A stretch of 64,000 nt of DNA from CAIMUX01 sp964473865 (GTDB lineage: Bacteria; Eisenbacteria; RBG-16-71-46; CAIMUX01), in contig CAYYQN010000001.1 in NCBI GenBank assembly GCA_964473865.1, forward strand, positions 62,001-126,000, given 5' to 3'. Below the pieces are notes generated by a model that saw only the letters and a list, made by a program, of their open reading frames with translations, did not search any database and had not been told where the DNA came from. The position numbers and the translations under genes were made by a program. Below are positions 59,472-64,000 of this stretch, piece by piece. Each line of letters begins with the position of its first letter. The stretch's first letter is position 1.

Positions 59472-59762
59472 TCAGCCCAGGTGGGTCCGGGGCGTGATCG
59501 TGACTTTCGCGTCGGGTCGGATCTGGTCGCCCACGGCCCGCTGTTCGTCGAGGAACACGCTGGTGGCATCGTCCCGCAGCATCCACGGAACATTGTCGGG
59601 AAGCGACATGCGGGCGGCGATGGCGGCGGCCAGGACGCCCGCCGGAACGTTCGGCTCCACCGCACTCAGACGTACGGTGTGCGTGCCGGTGACGTCCGTG
59701 GCCTCCAGGCAGAGCGTGGCCGTGGCGGGCCCATCGGATTCGGGTCGATTCTGCGCAGCCAT
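59472..59762 (-). CDS. Ubiquitin-like (YukD-type beta-grasp) modifier with C-terminal glycine
   Basis: The 96-residue protein starts with a flexible 15-residue N-terminus. A beta-grasp fold follows: strands LCLEATDV and HTVRLSAVEP, helix AGVLAAAIAARM, then LRDDATSVFLDE, VGDQIRPDA and KVTITPR. The spacing and the W-x-L/D-rich middle resemble YukD/EsaB-type ubiquitin-like proteins, and the chain ends exactly in a glycine (TPRTHLG), as needed for E1 adenylation. AAAGGAG precedes the ATG. It lies inside a contiguous set with E1, E2, RING and JAB genes, which is the strongest evidence that it is a conjugated modifier. Ubiquitin-specific residues are not expected to be kept at this distance. Confidence 0.78.
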   Translation of the reverse strand: MAAQNRPESDGPATATLCLEATDVTGTHTVRLSAVEPNVPAGVLAAAIAARMSLPDNVPWMLRDDATSVFLDEQRAVGDQIRPDAKVTITPRTHLG

Positions 59763-59782
59763 GGGAACTCCTTTCAGCGGGG

Positions 59783-60715
59783 TCAGCCCCGCGGTAGGCA
59801 GGCTTCCAGCGCCCGGCTGGGAAGATCGCCGTTCGCCAGGAAGGCTGCGGGGGACACCAGCCACTCCACCACGAGGCGGAGCGCCTGGACTCCGTTTCGA
59901 ACCAGCTCGGGCAGAAGCGCCGCCGGCGCTCCGGTGAGATCGATTTCGGCCAACGCGAGGGGAGCCGCGGCGTCCCGGGGCGTACCGATCCGGACCATTC
60001 GCCAGCGGCGGCCCGCGTCCTCGAGCAAGGCCGCCAGCCAGACTGCGCGATGCTCCGGAAGTGGAGCGCAGATCCGGGGCAGGATGGGGATGCGAAGGGC
60101 GAGCCGGTGTTCACCCGACACGATCATGCCTTGCCGAATGATCGCCCCCGCGCGGACGAGCGGCGGCCCGGAACCGGCCCAGAGCTCGATCTCGGAGGAG
60201 GGGGGACAACGCCAGCGGTCGGGCGCTTCCCCGTCCTTTGTGGCCAAGGCCCACGCCAGCCAGAGGGAAAGGGGGTCCGCGCCATCGCGATGAGTGCCGC
60301 CGTGAGATCCGCTTCCGTCGATGTCGCTTTCCGGGTGGATCCGATCCCCGCCGTCTGCGCTCCCGTCGTCATCCGGATCGACGCGGCGCGCCGGGATCAA
60401 GAGGCTCGCCGGAGACTCGAAGACTTCCTCCACGATCCGGGTCGCGCCCGGGTTCGCCGCCGGGGAACCGGCGGCTCCGGGGTTCCCGGTCGGCGGGCCG
60501 TCCAGTCGCCGCCAGAGTCCGGGTCGGCCGAGATGATCCGCGCCGCTCGGATCTCCGCTCCGGCGTACCTGCCGCCACAGCTCGCACCATCCGCCGCCCA
60601 CGTGGAGAGCGAGGTCTCCGCACCGATAGAATCCGGTATCCGGCTCGGGGCGAAACCCCAGGGCGGAGATCCGCGAAGACACGTCCACGTCCCAGGAGTC
60701 CGGCTCCGGCCTCAT
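59783..60715 (-). CDS. Uncharacterised protein of the ubiquitin-like array
   Basis: The 310-residue protein is not recognised. An N-terminal alpha/beta segment (SSRISALGFRPEPDTGFYRC, GDLALHVGGGWCELWRQV, 12-50) leads to about 90 residues of Gly/Asp/Pro-rich low-complexity sequence (55-145). A second globular half follows: LWLAWALATKDGEAPDRWRC, AIIRQGMIVSGEHRLALRIP, HRAVWLAALLEDAGRRWRMV. It starts within the E2 stop (ATGA) and ends 20 nt before the modifier gene. Its fixed place between E2 and the modifier suggests an accessory or target-selection role. I name no function. Confidence 0.7.
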   Translation of the reverse strand: MRPEPDSWDVDVSSRISALGFRPEPDTGFYRCGDLALHVGGGWCELWRQVRRSGDPSGADHLGRPGLWRRLDGPPTGNPGAAGSPAANPGATRIVEEVFESPASLLIPARRVDPDDDGSADGGDRIHPESDIDGSGSHGGTHRDGADPLSLWLAWALATKDGEAPDRWRCPPSSEIELWAGSGPPLVRAGAIIRQGMIVSGEHRLALRIPILPRICAPLPEHRAVWLAALLEDAGRRWRMVRIGTPRDAAAPLALAEIDLTGAPAALLPELVRNGVQALRLVVEWLVSPAAFLANGDLPSRALEACLPRG

Positions 60716-61551
60716 GACGCCGGTCCTTCGAGGCCGAAGTCGACCCCGGCCCCCCGCAGTCGTTCATTCACACTCGCTCGGACGCCGGCAGCCAACTCCC
60801 GGTCGAGAAACGGCGCGGCGCTCAACGGGACGAGGCGCATGTTCTGCTGCCACCATCGCGCCGCCTCGACGTTGAGGACGCCGGCCGGGTCGGCTTCGTC
60901 GATCATGACGGTCTGCATGCTCAAGGCCCCATAGGTCATCAGGATCAGCTCGGTCACGCGGATACCCGGCGGAAGCTGGGCCCCCAGACAGAGCGCCTGA
61001 ATCGGATCCGCGGAAACGTTTGCATGCCAGACGCACGGCGGAGACAGCACTTGGACGAACGCGAAGCCGGGAAGCGACTGGAACAGAGCCTCCGGGGGAT
61101 ACCTCAGGGCGAGCAGCGCGTACGGGGCCACGACGACCTCTCCGTCCCGCTCGGGCCGGCACGGCACGGCCACGCGCAGCAAGACCATTGCCCGCAAGTC
61201 CTCTCGCAGACTCAGAGTCTCGATCGACAGGCGTCCCGGAGGCGCGATCTGGGCAAGAGCGAGCAGCTCCCTCGCCTCCACCTTCTTGCGGGTGCGCCAG
61301 ACCGGATGTCCGCCGCTCTGGAGCAGCTCGGACTCCAGGATCCGCTCCGCCGGCGGGTTCAAGGCAACCCGGCCGAGGTCCGACAGTCCCCTTTGCTGCA
61401 GAGCCGAATCCTCGGCGAGTCCCGAAGGCGGTTGACCCGCGCCCGCGCTGCCGGCCGCGCCGAGATCGTCCGGCCCAGGCGGGAACGCCGGCGAAGGGAC
61501 CCCCGGCTCGCCGCGCAGCCGCACAACGTCATGCATCTCAAACGGTCGCAT
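60712..61551 (-). CDS. E2-like (UBC-fold) conjugating enzyme
   Basis: The 279-residue protein has a 65-residue disordered start, then a UBC-like fold. The central strand region is ALLALRYPPEALFQSLPGFA, followed by VWHANVSADPIQALCLG. C188 in ALCLG corresponds to the catalytic cysteine of ubiquitin E2s (HPN...G.ICL pattern), and H176-A-N178 is the counterpart of the HPN motif ten residues before it. The helix after the cysteine (RVTELILMTYGALS) is also like E2s. It overlaps the E1 stop by 14 nt and has GAGGAGG before the ATG at 61551. Expected to accept the modifier from the neighbouring E1. Confidence 0.8.
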   Translation of the reverse strand: MRPFEMHDVVRLRGEPGVPSPAFPPGPDDLGAAGSAGAGQPPSGLAEDSALQQRGLSDLGRVALNPPAERILESELLQSGGHPVWRTRKKVEARELLALAQIAPPGRLSIETLSLREDLRAMVLLRVAVPCRPERDGEVVVAPYALLALRYPPEALFQSLPGFAFVQVLSPPCVWHANVSADPIQALCLGAQLPPGIRVTELILMTYGALSMQTVMIDEADPAGVLNVEAARWWQQNMRLVPLSAAPFLDRELAAGVRASVNERLRGAGVDFGLEGPAS

Positions 61552-62848
61552 TGCCTGCCCCCTCCTCCGCCGCGGCTTCGGCAACGCGCGATCGGGCACC
61601 AGACCCGTCGCCCCGGCCGCGCACCAGAAATCCCCCGGTGTGGATCCGGACCAGCACCCACTCCGGCGTCGGCGTGGTCAGGTCTGCAAGAGGGGTGTCC
61701 AGAAGCGCCTCGATCGCGGCCGAGGCAACCCATCGATGGGTGTGAAACGGCAGCGGACGCATGGCGAGCCCGCACTGCGGGCACATCTGGAAGTCCGCTC
61801 CCTCCGGGAGGAACCTGTGGACCGGGTGAAACCGGCGACAGCCGCAGGTCGCGAGCTCCACGAAGTCAGCGCCGCCGACGCAAAACGAGAGCCCTCCCCC
61901 GGAAGTCGACAGTGTCGGATCCACGTCCCGCGCCAGACCGCGCAGGGTGCACTTCGCCAGCGGACCGCGGGTGTGAATCGGGCGAAACACGGTGTGGTCC
62001 ACCGGACATTCCGGGTTTCGCGAGAGCGGGCTGGTGACAACCCGGTGTCGGTACGCGCAGAACTCCAGAAGCGAGTCTTCGAAGCCGGTCCCGAGGCCCA
62101 GCACCAGGCGGACCGCCTGCGCCACCGCCAGATCCGCGGCCAGGGAACAGAGAAAGGAGAAGCTCATCGTCGGTGCCGTCGTCGCGACAGGAACCGCGGG
62201 CATCCCCGCCGGTCCTTCACAGCTGAACCGGGTGTCGCGATGCATGTGGGCCCACTCCGCTTGTCCATATCCACAGACTGCGCAAGGGCTGGATCCGTCC
62301 CGGTGGAGCAACGTCCGCACCTGGACAGTCATCGTGTCGCCGTGGACGGAGGCTTGGATCAGCGGTCGCCCCAGACGGATGCAGCGTTGGGCCACTTCCG
62401 CCTCGGCGGCCAGGTTGTCAGTCGCCAGGAGTACCAGACCGGCTTCTTCGAACGCAGTCGGATCGAGGCCCTGGACCGGGCCGTCACAGGCGAAGATCCG
62501 GCTCTCCGGGTTGATTGCCTTGCACGCCCGACCGGTGGACGAGGCCTTGGCCCATCCGACATCGGACGGGGCGATCGCCTGAGTCAGCAGGCTCTCCGGC
62601 TTGTAGCGGCCATGGTCCACCAGCCAGATCGTGTCGACCGGGAGGCGGGCCAGATGAAGCGCTGCGACGCGGCCGATGCTGCCGAGTCCCACGACTCCGA
62701 TCTTGAGTCCGCGCAGGGCCCGGTCGAGATCGGCCGGCCCGCCGACCAAACGGGGCAGACGGGCACCGCGCGAAACGCGGAGAACCTCGCCGCTCTCCCG
62801 TCCGACGGAGAACGCGGAGCCGATCTCGACGAAGCTGCCTTCGCTCAT
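61538..62848 (-). CDS. E1-like ThiF-family activating enzyme
   Basis: This 436-residue enzyme has a Rossmann ATP site GVVGLGSIGR (51-60), the acidic residue in WLVDHG (D78) and DNLAAEAEV after strand 4 (D144-N145). A zinc pair C189/C192 (SPCAVC) and a candidate catalytic cysteine C210 in FSCEGPAG follow. The C-terminal third adds CPVDH, a TCGC/CPQC zinc-ribbon-like set and a tail, which could present the E2. The architecture is larger than ThiF/MoeB (about 250) and closer to an E1 with a C-terminal docking extension. The start overlaps the RING gene by ATGA; the stop overlaps the E2 start. Confidence 0.85.
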   Translation of the reverse strand: MSEGSFVEIGSAFSVGRESGEVLRVSRGARLPRLVGGPADLDRALRGLKIGVVGLGSIGRVAALHLARLPVDTIWLVDHGRYKPESLLTQAIAPSDVGWAKASSTGRACKAINPESRIFACDGPVQGLDPTAFEEAGLVLLATDNLAAEAEVAQRCIRLGRPLIQASVHGDTMTVQVRTLLHRDGSSPCAVCGYGQAEWAHMHRDTRFSCEGPAGMPAVPVATTAPTMSFSFLCSLAADLAVAQAVRLVLGLGTGFEDSLLEFCAYRHRVVTSPLSRNPECPVDHTVFRPIHTRGPLAKCTLRGLARDVDPTLSTSGGGLSFCVGGADFVELATCGCRRFHPVHRFLPEGADFQMCPQCGLAMRPLPFHTHRWVASAAIEALLDTPLADLTTPTPEWVLVRIHTGGFLVRGRGDGSGARSRVAEAAAEEGAGNATV

Positions 62849-63543
62849 CTGGCGCCCTCCGCGAGAGGGTTGTCCTCAACTACGGTTGCGGATGGTGAAC
62901 ACCCTGCCACCCGCTCGATCGCTCGATTGCAGACGGGACAGGCGGAGAGCATTGACGCGCAGTCCGTTCTCTCACCCATGGCGCCCTCGGACGGCGGACG
63001 ATAGGGCCCGTCCTCGCCTTCAGGCGAGTCCCGATGCATCAGGGCCCCACACGCGCAGACATAGATCTCCCTACCCTCGACGATCGGACCGCGACAGATC
63101 ACGCACGGCACAGCGGTGTGCTGCGGTTCGGCGAACCGCCGGGCCGACCGGCGCACCACGGCGACCGTGAGCGATGTGAGCCCATCGATCAGGGCCTGAT
63201 CTCCATCCCGGAGCAGCCCCACACACGGCAGCGGCTCGCCATTCACCCGAGCCGAGCTGCCGGAGGGCGTCAACAGAAGCAGTTCGGGACCGCCGCCGAT
63301 CACGACCGGCTCAACCACGAAGGCCTCGATCGGGCTCGGCTCTTCCCGCCCCCCGCTGCGCAAGGGCGAGAGCTCGGGCGCCGCCTCGGCGTTGAGCCGA
63401 AGGGCCCAAACCCCGGCGGGAACCTCCGTGGCAAGAGTTGCCGGAAGAGGCAAGACCGGCTCCGACGCCGTGTCATGTTCGTCGCGCCACGCGGGGAACA
63501 GGGGGGTCGCGCACAAGAGAATCTGATGAGAGCCTTCTTCCAT
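62845..63543 (-). CDS. RING-type zinc protein with FHA-like upstream domain (E3 candidate)
   Basis: The 232-residue protein has a binuclear zinc site at its end: C147xxC150, C163xC165, H170, C195, C202xxC205, eight ligands in an order compatible with a RING or related treble clef, within VPCVICRGPI to ACPVCNRAIE. Residues about 75-132 (VVEPVVIGGGPELLLL then VNGEPLPCVGLLRDGDQALI) look FHA-like, a possible phosphothreonine or scaffold reader, though the similarity is weak. I chose the second ATG (63543) because GGGAGG is 10 nt before it. First gene of the array, directly behind the divergent control region. RING E3 candidates next to E1/E2/JAB genes have been predicted in bacteria by Burroughs, Iyer and Aravind. 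Confidence 0.75.
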   Translation of the reverse strand: MEEGSHQILLCATPLFPAWRDEHDTASEPVLPLPATLATEVPAGVWALRLNAEAAPELSPLRSGGREEPSPIEAFVVEPVVIGGGPELLLLTPSGSSARVNGEPLPCVGLLRDGDQALIDGLTSLTVAVVRRSARRFAEPQHTAVPCVICRGPIVEGREIYVCACGALMHRDSPEGEDGPYRPPSEGAMGERTDCASMLSACPVCNRAIERVAGCSPSATVVEDNPLAEGAR

Positions 63544-63955
63544 GACTGCCTTGCCTCCCGGCATCCCAGGAATCTGTCCGATCCGTTCCTTGCTCCGCTT
63601 CTCGACACCACTCCGACTCAGAGATCAGATATTCTTATGTGAAAAGACTGTTCTTGCGTAGCTTCCCTTCTAGATCTACAATCATCATGGAATTCATCCC
63701 AAGCTCAACCGCGGACCACGAACCCAGGGGGGTTGCCGAGCGCCGTTCTTGACCGCCCTCCCGAATCCAGGGGGATTCTGCCTCGGAAGGTTCACGATGT
63801 CAACCGATAAATGCTTATTTATCAAATATTTATGACAACGGAAAGGAGGCGACCCGGCATAACCGTGTAGCGGAGCCGCGCAGTTTGGGGAACAGCGAAG
63901 GGAGTCGTCCCCGTTCTGTCACAGTTTGACTTCAAACGAGATAACTGGAGGCGAA
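63544..63955. promoter_or_regulatory. AT-rich divergent control region
   Basis: This 412-nt region separates the leftward ubiquitin-like array from a rightward gene starting at 63956. It is locally much more AT-rich than the rest of the window (63625-63700 and 63800-63840). It holds a perfect inverted repeat GATAAAT-GCTT-ATTTATC (63806-63823), an AAATATTT palindrome next to it (63824-63831), TAGATCTA (63671-63678) and GTTTGA-CT-TCAAAC (63924-63937) just before the rightward ribosome site. No clean -35/-10 pair could be picked by eye for either direction. Confidence 0.5.
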
Positions 63956-64000
63956 ATGGATTCGCGGCAGGAGGCCAGAACCGTGACCGATATCCGTCGA
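63956..64000 (+). CDS. Start of a protein gene cut by the window end
   Basis: Fifteen codons are visible from an ATG preceded by TGGAGGCGAA; the reading begins MDSRQEARTVTDIRR. Nothing about its function can be read. It is divergent from the ubiquitin-like array and shares its control region, so it could be its regulator (inference only). Confidence 0.5.
   Translation, partial: MDSRQEARTVTDIRR

Noticed and set aside
58146..60293. A 715-codon open frame on the plus strand within the ubiquitin-like array
   Set aside because: Opposite to the JAMM, modifier and orphan genes whose motifs are intact; no start site support.

Overview
The window is a 64 kb, uniformly GC-rich (roughly two-thirds G+C by eye), densely coding bacterial fragment that looks chromosomal. 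No rRNA, tRNA, CRISPR array, insertion sequence or phage gene was recognised. A diderm envelope is indicated by a CzcCBA-type tripartite efflux system, a beta-barrel outer-membrane protein, an OmpA-type peptidoglycan-binding domain and a PEP-CTERM protein. One secreted protein has dockerin-like repeats plus a C-terminal FlgD/type-IX-like beta-sandwich domain. With the very long GreA fusion and the LytTR two-component pair, this suggests an environmental member of the FCB group or a neighbouring candidate phylum (Eisenbacteria, Krumholzibacteriota and relatives are the first to compare). That assignment is an inference, not a proof.

Layout. 0-6.7 kb: a HTH regulator/membrane protein/CPBP protease operon with a palindromic operator at its promoter, a POT peptide transporter, a prolyl oligopeptidase and a PEP-CTERM protein. 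7-13 kb: outer-membrane channel, periplasmic adaptor and RND pump of a heavy-metal exporter. 13-18 kb: a cysteine-rich exported protein, a HAD phosphatase and a 956-residue GreA fusion. 18-30 kb: a two-domain VOC protein, a HypD-like glycyl radical enzyme with its activase, a cold-shock-type RRM protein, an NmrA-like protein, a spermidine-synthase-like protein, a GNAT acetyltransferase, the dockerin/FlgD-tail protein, a class III aminotransferase, a YciI protein and a small outer-membrane protein. 30.6-37.9 kb: a six-gene operon joining PspA, a substrate-binding/OmpA fusion, an ABC permease and ATPase, a two-TM coiled-coil protein and an AAA+ ATPase. It looks like an envelope-maintenance machine rather than a plain importer. 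38-53 kb: an S9 peptidase, a DUF1648 protein, a CDF zinc exporter, a methyltransferase, an epimerase, a LytS/LytR-type pair, an ECF sigma/anti-sigma pair, a TPR protein, a TrmA-like methyltransferase, a GIY-YIG protein, a Mop protein and an ankyrin/metallo-beta-lactamase fusion.

The outstanding feature is the last 10 kb (53.4-63.5 kb). This is a single-strand, tightly packed gene array carrying what looks like two ubiquitin-like conjugation systems in tandem. The first has a RING-type zinc protein, an E1-like ThiF enzyme, an E2-like protein, an uncharacterised protein, a YukD-like ubiquitin-like protein ending in glycine, a JAB/JAMM peptidase and an ARC/Mpa-like AAA+ unfoldase with tandem OB folds. 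The second resembles PRTRC cassettes: a ubiquitin-like domain continuous in frame with an E2-like domain, a second JAMM peptidase and a second ThiF-type E1. Several gene junctions overlap by ATGA, so the whole set is probably one transcription unit, read leftwards from an AT-rich divergent control region at 63.6-63.95 kb. My working model is protein tagging, detagging and ATP-driven unfolding or extraction.
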